Source: Manihot esculenta (lineage: Eukaryota; Streptophyta; Magnoliopsida; Malpighiales; Euphorbiaceae). From it: DNA of 64,000 nt. Position 1 is the stretch's first letter. Each line of letters begins with the position of its first letter. A program made the position numbers and the translations under genes. The notes under the pieces were generated by a model. The model was not told the DNA's origin. It did no database searches and saw nothing but the letters and a program-made list of their open reading frames with translations. The stretch covers positions 13,350,347 through 13,414,346 of the forward strand of contig NC_035173.2 of NCBI RefSeq assembly GCF_001659605.2, read 5' to 3'. Shown in pieces: positions 34,865 through 45,685 of this stretch.

Positions 34865-36245
34865 TTAAAACCAGAACTTACGAAGCTAATCTCTTTGGAA
34901 TTGGTAGCTTAAGACACATAGCACTCATATTAATAACTATATCACGATGATTTAGAACCAGATGACCGAGTATCACATTATACGCAAGTGGGATATCTAC
35001 CATCACAAACTTCACATATAACTCTTGCTTATACTTCTCGTTACCCAGTACAAGGGGGAGGTTGATGGTGCCAAGTACTACAACGATTTTATCTCATAAT
35101 CCTACTAATGGATATGAGACATGAACAAGGTTATTTTTATTCGAGCCCAACTTATTAAAAATCTTTAAACTAGAGAGATTAACAGAATTACCGATATCTA
35201 CCAAGACTTGCCTCACCTCATACATGTTTAGACGGATGCTGACAACCAATGGGCCATTTCCAAAAAATCATGTTGCTTTGTCTGCAGGTTCGAACCTTAC
35301 TTGCTGTTTGGCCTATGGTTCTTGCCCGACCGACAGAACGTCTTCTGCGACGCGCTTATTTTTTCCCTTGCCATTGCTGGGTCCTCCTGCAATTGTATGT
35401 ATATGTTCAATGTTCGAAGGAGTTTTAGGAGTTGTTACGTCAGGTTTGGTCTCCTCTCTTCTCTATTCTTTTTGGAGAACTTTTAAAGTGTGTTGTCCGT
35501 TATTAACCTCTCAATCTGATTTTTCAACTGCCGGCACGCCTTTGTTGTCGTCCAGCAGTTAGTAGCAACCTTAGCAGCAGCTCCTGAATTGTTGGCCATT
35601 TTAAAAAAGAGAAAAGGGAGATTTCTTTTTAAAGAAAGGGGATAAGAGATCTATTTTAATTCAAATGAACAGAGAGAATTAAATGGAATCTCCTAGCAGC
35701 AAAACCAAATAATGTTGCTAAAACAAAGTTGATTATGTAGCTGAAACAGAGTTGTGCTGTGATTGGTTAATCTTGCAAGAAATAGAATATGAGGTAATCG
35801 GTGCAGCCACTCCGACGCTCAAATAAGTAAATAAAAAAATCGGGCAAATATAAGGAATTGCTTAGAATTCAAGAATAGTTTTGTAAGAGAATTGTGTACC
35901 TTTATCTCTTGGTCATTACCTTTTATATCGTAAGAAGATGAAATTAATTAGAGCATTCCTTGAGAATCCGCCTAGTGCCGGCTAATTGATCAGTGATTCC
36001 GTGAATATAGGCGTAACAAGGATCTACTGGATTGTGTTTGCTAATGATAACATTATGTGAAAACTTGTTCTCTCCAAGTGAGGGCGAGTCTTGATAAAGA
36101 ACCAAGCGTAATGGTATCCGGGTCTTCTTTTCCATGGGTGAGACCGCGTATCAGCTTATCAGACTCTTCTCATGTGACCTTATCTTATAGTGATAATTCA
36201 TGGCCTATCTTGGACGATTATTGTACAATATCAATTAGGATATTC
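34865..36245 (-). mobile_element. Second Tat-like relic D2, internally deleted
   Basis: 34900-35240 matches the protease region of D1. 35240-35540 matches the gag end. At about 35550 the sequence jumps to the part matching 33590 and onwards of D1, so about 1.2 kb of gag is missing. 35570-36245 is leader and LTR-like sequence. Because it covers the site where LTR C entered D1, it serves as an unoccupied reference for that insertion. Confidence 0.7.
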
Positions 36246-37537
36246 TGTATATAGAGATAAACTAGAGAAACACATGTGCTATACACGATACTAATATTGT
36301 TTTATTTGAATTTTATTTTGAAATTTATTTGACTTTTTAAATAGTGATTAATTATTAATATTTTTTTATTTTATTGAAAATATATTTTATTGTTTATGTT
36401 GGGAGAACAAATTTGTGTTTTGATGTATAGTGATGCTTACTACAGCTTCGTGGGCTCTATATTGACCCAAATTTTAATATCGGTCCGACCCATAAGACTG
36501 AGTCAAGACATCTCATCACTTTTCTTGTATAATTTTTACAACCTCCTAACATTTCTAAAAGTCCATGAATAAAAGCCATGATAAAAAAATTCTAATTAGT
36601 CCACGGTAAAAAAAATAAATTCCTATAATTCAAATACAGCAACTTAAGAATAACAATTCTAAACACCAAATACCCTAATTGAGTAATTTAAACCCATCAA
36701 CCTTAATCTCAAACTCTCTATTTTAAATATCTAATCAAGTATATTCTTGTAAAGATTTATCTCTATATTAGCACTTAAAATGGGTGAAGATTTATTGGAG
36801 AGAATCTCCAATATGGCTTTAATAGTCTTTGAAGCAATCGTGCAACATTCCTAAAAAGAAAAGCCCTAGCCTTGTGCCACTTGCCTATGTATGAAATGAA
36901 GCCTTCATCTAAAAATTCACTTGATTTTACTCAACCCTTGTGCTTAACCACCAATGTTGTTGGTTTCATAGGTTCCATAAAGAAATGCTTTAGATCTTCT
37001 AAAAAGAAGAAGAAAAATTACTTTTATAGGTTTTATGGAGGACTTAATTGAGTTTTATGAAGGATTTGCATAAAAAAGAAAAATTAATAATGGATTCCAT
37101 AGAGTGGAAATAAGGAGAAAAAATTATTTATAGTTATTGATGCAAAGTAATTGCGAAGAAGAATAGTTGTTAATTTGAAAAGAGGGAAGAAGAGGAGGAG
37201 GAGAAAAGTGATGTCAGGTAGATTGTGATTCAGAGTTTTTTTTTTTTTTATTGCATATAAATAATATGAAAATATTTTTTTTAATAAACACTATAATTTT
37301 TAAGCCACAAATTGGGTTAGTTTGAATTTAAATAGGAAGTTGGGAGTAAATTAGGCTAAAAACTTAAAAATGGATTTATTTGGACATAAGCTAAATGTTT
37401 ATGAACAAATTTTAGAATTTTTGTTTAACCAAAATGTGGCATCCTTTTGTTAGAAGCACTAAAATGTGAATGAAAAACCACGAGTATATGTGTTTATAAT
37501 TAAACTTGGCTTGGTTCTTATTTTTTGGCAATACCTC

Positions 37538-37574
<37 letters not shown>

Positions 37575-37716
37575 TAACACTCGTAATAAATATGTAATAG
37601 ACTGGTAAAATAAACATATGGGGCTATACTCATATTAGAATTCGAAAAAGTTACTTTGATCATTCAACTATTGAGCCAACCTTTTAAGTTGTTTTCCTTT
37701 TGTAAAGATAATTATA
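36246..37716. other. Spacer without recognised gene
   Basis: AT-rich sequence with scattered short open frames and no protein similarity I recognise. 36505-36610 resembles 47825-47960 (an unclassified repeat pair). A poly-A run followed by a TA repeat lies at 37540-37576. Confidence 0.6.
37540..37576. repeat. Poly-A plus TA microsatellite
   Basis: An A run followed directly by about 11 TA units. Confidence 0.9.
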
Positions 37717-37721
37717 GGATT

Positions 37722-37870
37722 TGTAATACCCAACTAAACTCTAATATCAGATTTTCAATTTCCAACGGAATTTTTGTTGGAATCCAAAATCTCAGAATCA
37801 TAAATTTTAGAAGGATAAAATAGATTTTTATAAAATAAATTTTTAAGTATTTTGAAAATGTGATTTAAAG
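37722..37870 (+). mobile_element. Solo LTR F, 5' end (Tekay/Del-like)
   Basis: Starts TGTAATACCC and aligns with the start of LTR C. It is preceded by GGATT at 37717-37721, matching GGATT at 47552-47556 after the LTR end. The inner break with viral DNA is near 37870, placed by loss of similarity only. Confidence 0.85.
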
Positions 37871-38184
37871 ATCAGCCTAGGCCGCAACCACAGAGCATAC
37901 TTAGGCAACAATTAAGCACAAATTTATTTTTAGGCTTGGGTTCCTGCAACCTTAACCTGGGATCCCCAGAGTTAAGTCTGAGTGTGGAGGGAGAAGAGAA
38001 AGTTGCCGTCAACACGGGCTTTTTACAGTAGCAGTTTATAGCAAAACAAGATATAAAACTTACTTTATAAAAATTTAATAACTGAATACAGAATTATTGA
38101 AAGAGAGTTTTACAGAGGAAGAGTGTGAAGATAGAGAAAAGAGAGAGAGAGGAATACAGGTGTGCCTTCACAAGGGGAGAGGCT

Positions 38185-38195
38185 CCCTTATATAG
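38185..38195 (-). promoter_or_regulatory. Probable viral (pregenomic RNA) promoter TATA box
   Basis: The minus strand reads CTATATAAGGG, about 190 bp downstream of the ORF2 stop, and a CT-rich leader follows. This resembles the core promoter of caulimovirids such as the CaMV 35S TATA region. In this linear copy it points out of the virus toward LTR F. Confidence 0.6.
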
Positions 38196-38385
38196 AAAAT
38201 TCTAAGCCTTTACTGTCGATTCACGAGAACCTTACTGTTAGTTCACGCGGATTTTACTGTTTATGAACAGTGCCTTGTCTGCCACTTTATCTGATGCTTT
38301 TTACTGTTGACGCATAATCTTTCTGCCACTTCTTTATCTTTTACTCTTTTCCACCGAAATTCTGATTTAATTGGTCTGTCTTCCT

Positions 38386-40023
38386 TTATTCTGAGTCTGT
38401 CGAGGACGATGAGGTGTCCTTCTTTTTCTTGTTCTTCTGCTTTAGTTTGTCTTTCTTTTCCCTTTTTACTTTTGCTGTCTTTTTACCTTTTCCTTTTCCT
38501 GTTTTACTTCGGATTTTTACCGGCGGTAGAATTCTATAGCAATCATCTTCATTACTGTCATAGTGTGAAGATGTCGAGTTTTTACCGGAGGATGACGTAC
38601 TAGAGGACGCTGTCGACTCCGTCTCTGAGCTTGACTGCTTTTTAGTTTTTCTTCTGCCCGCTTTCTTTTTCATTTTTGATTTACCAGAGGATTTTACTGA
38701 TGATTCTTTGGAAGATTGTTTGTCTTCCGGTTTTACTGATACTTCCGGGCTAAGCTGATTGAGCATTTTTTGACAAATCAACTTATACTCTTCGGGTGTT
38801 TTGGCTGCTGCTAACATGGCCTGGCATTGAGCCTTTTGGGCTCCAAATGTGGGCTCTCCTTGCATTGTCAATTTACCAGCATATGAGGCCTCTGGAAATT
38901 GGGCCTTTTTAATGATCCATTGTTTTACTGTTTCTTCCGTGGTCGGGTTCCTGAAAGCTCCCCACCATTTTATTTTATGCCTTTTTACTATAACAGGGAT
39001 ATTTAATTCTGTCACGTACTGAAAATCAAAATACCATTGATATACCCAAGGTAAAAAGAAGTTTAGCCCAAAATACATCAAAGGTGGTATATACTTTTCA
39101 TTCTGAGGTGGTTTAAAATTGGTTTTAAAATATTGATATATATGAAGTATTTCCTGAGATAAAATATCTTCAGTAATACCTCTAGACTGCCACCATGTAA
39201 AGAACCAGTTTGGGAATTTGGTGACAGTCTTAATAGTGTGTTGATCAAAATATATTAACCATGAATGGGTTGTTGTAGGATTCTGAATACTAAAAATATT
39301 GGTCCAAGCATCAATATAATCAAAATAATTATATGAAATAGAATATTTTTTTAATTTTTTAAATGCAATTCCAGTATATAAACTTGGCGCAGGCCAATCT
39401 TTAGGATGCATAATATTCTTAATTTGAATAGAAGAATAGGCTATTATATCCTTATGGGTTTTATCAAAATTATGCTTGATTTTAACAGATCCAGTTTCTT
39501 CCAAAATACTTTGATAATAATCCTGAGGTTTTGAAATATCTTTCGGAGTGAAATACCAATTCTCAGGATAAAATTTTCTGACTACTTCCCATGGGTTTAT
39601 ATTATTAAAACCGTATTCAACTTCAATCTCAAACTCAAAAGCAGGTTTTAAATGCCATTTATAAAATCCAGTGTTATACCCATGAGATGATTGGATTTTT
39701 GGCAAACCCACAGCCTTCAACGGATTTGATAAGTCTTTACTGTCTACCGTTTGAGACAGACTAGTTGTACCATGAACGGGTACAATCGCTTTAGGGTTTA
39801 GATTCATACCTGAGGCTCCTGAAGAGGAGGCCATACCTTGCAGGGCTTTAATAACTTCTGGGGATTGGCTTAACTGCTCAATCCAATTTTTTAAATCTGT
39901 CTGGCTATGGTCTTGGGGTTTTATTTGAGTCTTTCTGATCTCATCTGAATGTTCAGACAAGGCTTTAGGAGTTGGACTTGGGCTTCTCTCTTTATCTTTA
40001 TTTTTGCTCTTCTTTCGACCCAT
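38386..40023 (-). CDS. Viral ORF2 protein, function unknown
   Basis: An open 545-residue frame starting MGRKKSKNKDK. The N-terminus is basic. The middle (about residues 130-410) is rich in aromatic residues, for example NWFFTWWQSRGI and FFLPWVYQWYFDF. The C-terminal 110 residues are low-complexity Ser/Lys/Glu. It overlaps the end of the RT-RNase H frame by 26 bp (39998-40023), consistent with translation downstream on a shared transcript. It has no domain I recognise; its position matches the second ORF of florendoviruses, which has no assigned role. It is the only long viral frame here without a break. A transactivator-like role, as for other caulimovirid downstream ORFs, would be speculation. 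Confidence 0.75.
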   Translation of the reverse strand: MGRKKSKNKDKERSPSPTPKALSEHSDEIRKTQIKPQDHSQTDLKNWIEQLSQSPEVIKALQGMASSSGASGMNLNPKAIVPVHGTTSLSQTVDSKDLSNPLKAVGLPKIQSSHGYNTGFYKWHLKPAFEFEIEVEYGFNNINPWEVVRKFYPENWYFTPKDISKPQDYYQSILEETGSVKIKHNFDKTHKDIIAYSSIQIKNIMHPKDWPAPSLYTGIAFKKLKKYSISYNYFDYIDAWTNIFSIQNPTTTHSWLIYFDQHTIKTVTKFPNWFFTWWQSRGITEDILSQEILHIYQYFKTNFKPPQNEKYIPPLMYFGLNFFLPWVYQWYFDFQYVTELNIPVIVKRHKIKWWGAFRNPTTEETVKQWIIKKAQFPEASYAGKLTMQGEPTFGAQKAQCQAMLAAAKTPEEYKLICQKMLNQLSPEVSVKPEDKQSSKESSVKSSGKSKMKKKAGRRKTKKQSSSETESTASSSTSSSGKNSTSSHYDSNEDDCYRILPPVKIRSKTGKGKGKKTAKVKREKKDKLKQKNKKKKDTSSSSTDSE

Positions 40024-40882
40024 TTTGCTGTAAAAATTCCCTTGTTAGAAAGTCTGGAATATTGTTTTTGTTTCCTTTAATAAATTCAATATCAAAATCA
40101 AAAATACTTAAAATTGCTTGCCATCTGGCAAAAATCTGTTTTGATGCAAGATTTTTAACATCTTTCTTTAAAACATCTTTTGCAGCTTTACAATCAATTC
40201 TGACTAAAAATTTTTGATTTAAAAGATCAGATTGAAATTTATTTATACAAATTACAATACTTAGAATTTCTTTTTTAATGGTAGAATAATTTATTTGGGT
40301 AGAGTTCCAGTGTCCTGAAGTAAATTGAATTATCTTCTCTTTTTCTTCTATCCTTTGTTTTAGAATTCCTCCATACCCTATATCCGAAGCATCTGTTTCG
40401 ACAATTTTAAAAGCTTCAGGGTTAGGGAGATATAGGCATGGGATCTCTTTTATTAGTGTCTTTATGTGTTTTATAATATCTGTGTGTTCCTGGGTCCATG
40501 GTTTTGCATTCTTCTTTAATCTATTATGGAGAGGTTTTATCATTCTATTTAAATTTGGGTAAAAATCTATAACATAATTTAAACATCCTAAAAACCTTTG
40601 TAATTGGACTTTATTAGTTATCTCATCTGGAAATTTATCTCCAAAAACCATTGTTCTTTCTATGGGTTGGATCTTATCTTGTTCTATATAATGGCCTAAA
40701 AACCTAACTTTAGTCTGAAACAGGTTCATTTTAGTTTTACTTAATGCTAATCCATTTCTTTTTATTATCCCCCAAAATGTTTTTAAGTGTTTAAAATGTT
40801 CTTCAATACTTTGGCTGAATATTAAGACATCATCTATATATACTATACAAAATTTTGAATAAGGGTTAAAAATGTCATTCAT
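39998..40882 (-). pseudogene. Viral ORF1, C-terminal part: reverse transcriptase palm and RNase H
   Basis: A 294-residue frame holding the catalytic box YIDDVLIFSQS near 40830 and the RNase H start VETDASDIGYGGIL near 40400. It overlaps the preceding frame by 8 bp in another phase. The phase change lies at a run of seven T (40908-40914, plus strand) between the MPFGL motif and the YIDD box, so this is one gene split by a one-base length change in a homopolymer. Function in the virus would be genome copying from pregenomic RNA. Confidence 0.85.
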
Positions 40883-42968
40883 AATTCTTTGAAATTCTGA
40901 TGGCGCGTTTTTTTAAACCAAAGGGCATAACGTTCCATTCATACTGTCCAAAAGGAACTGTAAATGCCGTTTTATACCTGTCATTAGGGTGAATTTGAAT
41001 CTGCCAATATCCTGATTTCATATCAAATTTACTGAAGATGTTTGCATTATATAATCTATTTAAAAGATCCTTTTTATTTGGTATAGGATACCTAATCCAT
41101 TTTAATGCTGTGTTTAGTGGTTTATAATTTATAACTAGTCTTGGTGTACCTCTCTCTATTTCTGCACTTTTATTTACATAAAAAGCTGCACATGACCAAG
41201 GACTTCTGGATTTACTTATTAATTTTTTATCTTCTAATTCTTTAATTTCCTTTTTACAATGTTCTAATAATTCTGGTGCCATTTGAATTGGTCTAGCTTT
41301 AGTTGAAATTGATTTTTCTTCAAACCCTTCTTCATATGGCAGATCAACAATGTGTTGTTTCCTACTCCAAAAGGTATTAGGGTGATCTGCACATAATTCT
41401 TTTTCCATGTCATTTTTTAGATTTTCTATTTTCTTTTTTATAATTTCGCTTTCCAATTGCTTTCTAATCCTTACTACATGTACATTGTTTTTTAAATCTT
41501 TTAAATCTTCTTCTTTAGACTTTATTACTGAATTTATCTCCATTGTCCTAATAGAATGAGCTTTTATTAGATTTAAATTTTTCCTTTTTGGTTTTTCTGT
41601 GAAATTTATCTTAACCCTTTTATTTCTTGTCTTAAATTCTATGCAATTTTCCTTGACTGTATAAGGTGTTATTAAGTTTATAAAGGGGGTTCCTAATATC
41701 ACCATATGACTTATTTGTTGTGATAATAGAAATATAGTTTTTATTTCTAAATCCTGATTTATTATTAATGCTTCTGTTTTTCCTAATATATTCAGATTAG
41801 TTTTATTTGCAGTTTTTAGCTTTTCTTTCGTTTCTTGCCAAAAAATTTTTGGCACTAAACTGGACTTTATACAATTTAAATCTGCTCCTGTATCAAATAA
41901 TGCTATAGTATTTAATTTAAATTCTTCTGATAATTTAATTGTTAGTTTTACTAAATATTTTCTGGAAGTTATTTCTTGTAATAATAATATAAAATTATCA
42001 TTTTTTAATTGGTCCATTTTACTAGGTTCTTCTTCTTCTACTTCCTCCGAAGAGGAGGATGGTTCAGAAACTAGTTGGTTTTCTAAAATTTTTATTTTCT
42101 TTGAATCTTTCTGAAGTTGCTGCTTTAATTCTTTTACCTCAGCTTTTATTGTTTTAATTTCTTTTTGCAGTTCTTCAATAGTTATTTTTTCTTTAGGTTT
42201 TTTATTTTTACTTAATATTTTAGTTAAGTCATAGGGTTGTTTTTCTATTTTGGGCATGGTATTTTTAATTTCTTCTGATTCATCAAAGCTTTTAATTAAT
42301 CTTTTAAGAAATTTTTCTTTGGTTTTACTGTCCTCAATACCATTTATTAATTCTAATAATGAATCATGTTCTTTAGTTAAAACATTTATTGACTGTTCAG
42401 ACGAGCTAGTTGCTAACTCATCTATTTGGTTTTCGCTTTCAGTTATATCTGATTCCGAGGTTTCTGAACTTATATATAATTCTTGGATTTTATTTGTTAT
42501 TGCTTCATCTAATTTTAACTCATTTAATCTTTTATTAAATCTACAAAACTTAGATGTATGACCTTTTTGTCCACAATTATAACATGTTAGATCCTTAAAG
42601 GACTTTTTATTTTGTCTCTTGTCTTCTGGACTTTTCTTTGTATGTTTTTTATGGGTTTTATAATTTTTTCTTTTATAATATTCTTCTTTATTAGGTTTTG
42701 TTATATATCTCTTTTTATAATACTTATCTTTTTTATAGTATTTTCTTGGCTTAGTTTTAGAGCATTGTCCATTACAACTTTTATCTTGTATTATTCCATA
42801 ATCAAATTGCTTGCAAAAGGATCCTAATTCTTGTTTAGTTCTATGCATTTCATATTTTAAAGTTTTCTGTAGTTTTAAATCCTGACATATCTGTAATCCT
42901 TCTTTCTGTATTATGCTTACTAATTGTCCATATGTTAATCTTTTATAAGGTATAGGATTTCCAAAATG
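40875..42968 (-). pseudogene. Viral ORF1, middle part: coat-protein zinc knuckle, protease, RT N-terminal half
   Basis: The frame continues the preceding coat-protein frame after one TAG (42969-42971). A basic stretch leads to the CCHC knuckle CYNCGQKGHTSKFC near 42555, the end of the coat-protein region. A coiled, Lys/Glu-rich linker follows. The aspartic protease motif FDTGADLNCI lies near 41885. RT begins with RPIQMAPELL and reaches MPFGL near 40920, after which the phase is lost at the T run. No other stop is present. Confidence 0.85.
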
Positions 42969-44350
42969 CTATTTTATATTATTTCTGACCTTTTCTCCTA
43001 AAAAATAAGGGAGTCCTGCTAAGAATTTTTCTTTCCAAAAATCTTGGTTCGAGTCTTCCCTTAGCATTAATCTTGTTAAGAAGGTAGTTTTATAATTCTG
43101 AAAATCACTTAACTTTTTACATTTTAAATTACTTAAAAGTTCTGCATTTTTGTCTTTTAAAAGGGAAGGGTCTCCTATAAAATGTAAAGAAATTGTTAAG
43201 ATTAAAGTTGATACTGCATCTTGGATAGTATCTCCAGACTCATTGTATATAGGTTCTCCATCATTATCTACCTGAACAGAATTTAATATTTCTAATTGCT
43301 GCATATCTGTCAGGTGGTAATCCCACCATCCTTTTAGTTGTCCTGTAAATCCTGCTATAATTATTTCAGCTATAGCTCTATCTGAAGCAAATGACTGGGT
43401 TTTATACGCATTGGCTGCCATACTCATTTGTTGTAACAAACTTAAAATGTTATACTCAGATAATCCATCTATATTCCATTCATAGACTGTCGAAGCATTA
43501 TACTTAAACTGAGAAGTGGTATTGGGTTTTTCTATTATTCTTAGGTCTGGTGCCCTACTAACTATTTCTTTATGTGATATAGGATTTATTTCAAATTGTT
43601 TTATATCTTCTGAATCTGGCTGACTTTGCTCAAACTCTGATTCTTCATTTAACACATTTATATTTCTAGATTGAGGAGTTTCTGGGGTAACATTTTTACT
43701 AGATTCTGAAACTTCTATTTTACTTAACTGGTCTTTTAGATTCTGCAAAAATTCATTTTTATTTGCTTTTAATTCTTTCTGGCTTGAACTAGATATTTGG
43801 TATGGTTTAAACATGTGTGGTTTTATTTCTTTTCTCTCTTCTATTTCTTCTTCTCTATTTTTTAAAATTTTTTCTATCTTTTTTAACTGGGTACCTATAC
43901 ATATTAGGCTTGCATTACCAAAGTTGTTCTGTTCTATGACCTTTTTATCTGCATCACTTTCTTTAGCTATCTTATAGGGTGCACAAATTATTTCATTTTC
44001 TCCATACTTTATTTTACTAATCGTTTTAGGTGGAAAATCACTCTGTATTACTTTATCATTTACTATCCATTCTGGCCTTTTATCTCTTACAGTTATTGGA
44101 TTTATACTTTTACTTTTACATATCTTGAACCATTCAAAGAATCCTACTTCTTCTTTATTTTGACTGATAAAATTAAGGTATTCTTCTTTTAAATTTTCAA
44201 ATTTATGTTCTTTAATAATTTTATTTAGCATACTTAGATTCTTTGTCTTTGTTATTTCTTTTAAAAATTTCTTTTCAATTTTTTCTTTACTAAGAACATT
44301 TAATTCTATGTTTATATTTTCTGTTATGGCAGAGTGATGAAGGTGCTATT
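42969..44350 (-). pseudogene. Viral ORF1, coat-protein region
   Basis: A 420-residue frame from 44231 (open upstream to about 44350) that ends at TAG 42969-42971. Its C-terminal half shows the caulimovirid coat-protein core, with YEWNIDGLSEYNILSLLQQM and FTGQLKGWWDYHL. The N-terminal half is charged and low complexity. It is not in phase with the movement-protein frame, so a frameshift lies near 44290-44350. Confidence 0.75.
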
Positions 44351-45468
44351 TCAGCTTGTTGATTTAAATAATTTTCTACCGGGTTATAAACTGCCTGAGG
44401 GACTGAAGCACTATAATCTACTCCTTTCATTTTAAGCTGTCTATCTGGGATATCTGATGTAGAATATCTAGGTCTTACTATAGTTTGTAGAACTGGTTTA
44501 GGTTCATTTCCTTTATATGTAGCATATATTACCGAGGGTAGGTTTGAGACTCTACCTATATCTTCTGTTACTTCTGAAGATGAAGATCCTGTATACCTAG
44601 TACTTACACTTCTGCTAAACTTTAATGATACTTTACCGTCCTCAAACTGTTCAATTTTGCTTAAATTTGTATTTGGTTTTATCTTTTCTGGTTCTGGTGG
44701 AGGAACTACTCCTTCTAGTATCCATTCATCTGGTAAGGTTATATCTTTCCATTGAATCGTTTTAGGAATTACCGTATTTGTTTTAGTCAAATCTGTCTGT
44801 AAGAATCTTGTTTCCCCTATTTTAGGTTGTAATTTATATTTAGTCCCAAAAGCTGAATTCATAGCTTTATAATGAATTTTATATATTAATGCTATAGGAA
44901 TGGAGCCTTGTTTCATCCTATAATTATGGGTTTTTATTTCTAAAACAATACTTTCTAAGATATTTAAATCATTTAATGAAATTGTCATATCTGGGTATAC
45001 TTCAAAAGATACAGGTCCCTCACTAAGACTTGTCTCAACAGATCCTAACAAAGAATCTTGAAAATTTAAAAATCTGGCATCTCTAACTGCTACTAATATA
45101 TTGGTATTCAATCCTTCCCTAGTTAGAGGTTTTATTCCTACCTGGATTAATCCTATATGAATATATTTATATTTTTTACTTCTATGATGATTTAGTGTTT
45201 TAGATGATAAAAGAGTTATTCTTTCAAAAGGTTTACTTAGTTGAAAATCTCTTTCCTCAGTTTTTATCACATAATCTGACTTAAAAATATTTAATTTAGG
45301 AATTTTATAAATTTGTTCTTTATCTACTTTGGGAATTTCCCATTTATCTATGGCTTTTACAAAGTCTTCCAGAATTAACTCATTTTTACTTATTACTCTT
45401 TTAATTTCTGAAGATTCAGAGTCATCTGATTTTACTGTACTTGCTGATTTACACAAAAAAGGATCCAT
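44290..45468 (-). pseudogene. Viral ORF1, movement-protein region
   Basis: A 392-residue frame starting MDPFLCKSAS. Residues about 50-245 look like the 30K-superfamily movement protein of caulimovirids, for example YKYIHIGLIQVGIKPLTREG and NILVAVRDARF. In the virus this protein helps spread between cells through plasmodesmata. The frame ends at 44290, 60 bp past the start of the coat-protein frame in another phase, so ORF1 is broken here. In florendoviruses movement and coat domains are normally one polyprotein. Confidence 0.8.
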
Positions 45469-45642
45469 TTCTTAGAATTTTGTATTATGTTGCGGCCACT
45501 GCCTGTTATACCCTATGACGCCTAACACCTTTGGCTAAAACGGGTTCAGTTGGCATACCCAAAACATATTTTCAAAATGTTTCAAAAATGAATTCTTAAT
45601 TATGTATTTCCCTCCTAGCAACAAAATTTTTTGGTGGCTTTA
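45469..45642 (-). other. Viral noncoding leader region upstream of ORF1
   Basis: No gene. It lies between the movement-protein start and the TA repeat. I looked for a TGGTATCAGAGC-type primer site and did not find one here or at 37871-38160. Confidence 0.5.
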
Positions 45643-45668
45643 TATATATATATATATATACATATATA
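45643..45668. repeat. TA microsatellite at the virus/LTR junction
   Basis: About 12 TA units with one CA interruption, between viral leader and resumed LTR F sequence. Confidence 0.85.
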
Positions 45669-45685
45669 TTTTAAAAAATTTTAAG

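Larger units (their letters stand above)
37871..45685 (-). mobile_element. Endogenous caulimovirid, florendovirus-like, integrated in LTR F
   Basis: About 7.8 kb of viral DNA. It holds a movement-protein frame, coat protein with zinc knuckle, aspartic protease, RT and RNase H in that order on the minus strand, then an overlapping second ORF and a viral-type promoter. The two-ORF layout and absence of an integrase fit the florendovirus group of Caulimoviridae, known only as integrated copies. The ORF1 region has three breaks and ORF2 is open. A TA repeat (45643-45668) lies at the right junction; integration at TA-rich DNA is reported for florendoviruses. Ends are approximate. No TSD is seen, as expected for passive integration. 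Confidence 0.85.

Noticed and set aside
36390..36572. Possible short gene in the spacer
   Set aside because: No homology, AT-rich context and partial similarity to another spacer repeat.
42250..42827. Plus-strand hydrophobic frames within the viral region
   Set aside because: They are antisense translations of the Lys/Glu-rich viral coat-protease linker.
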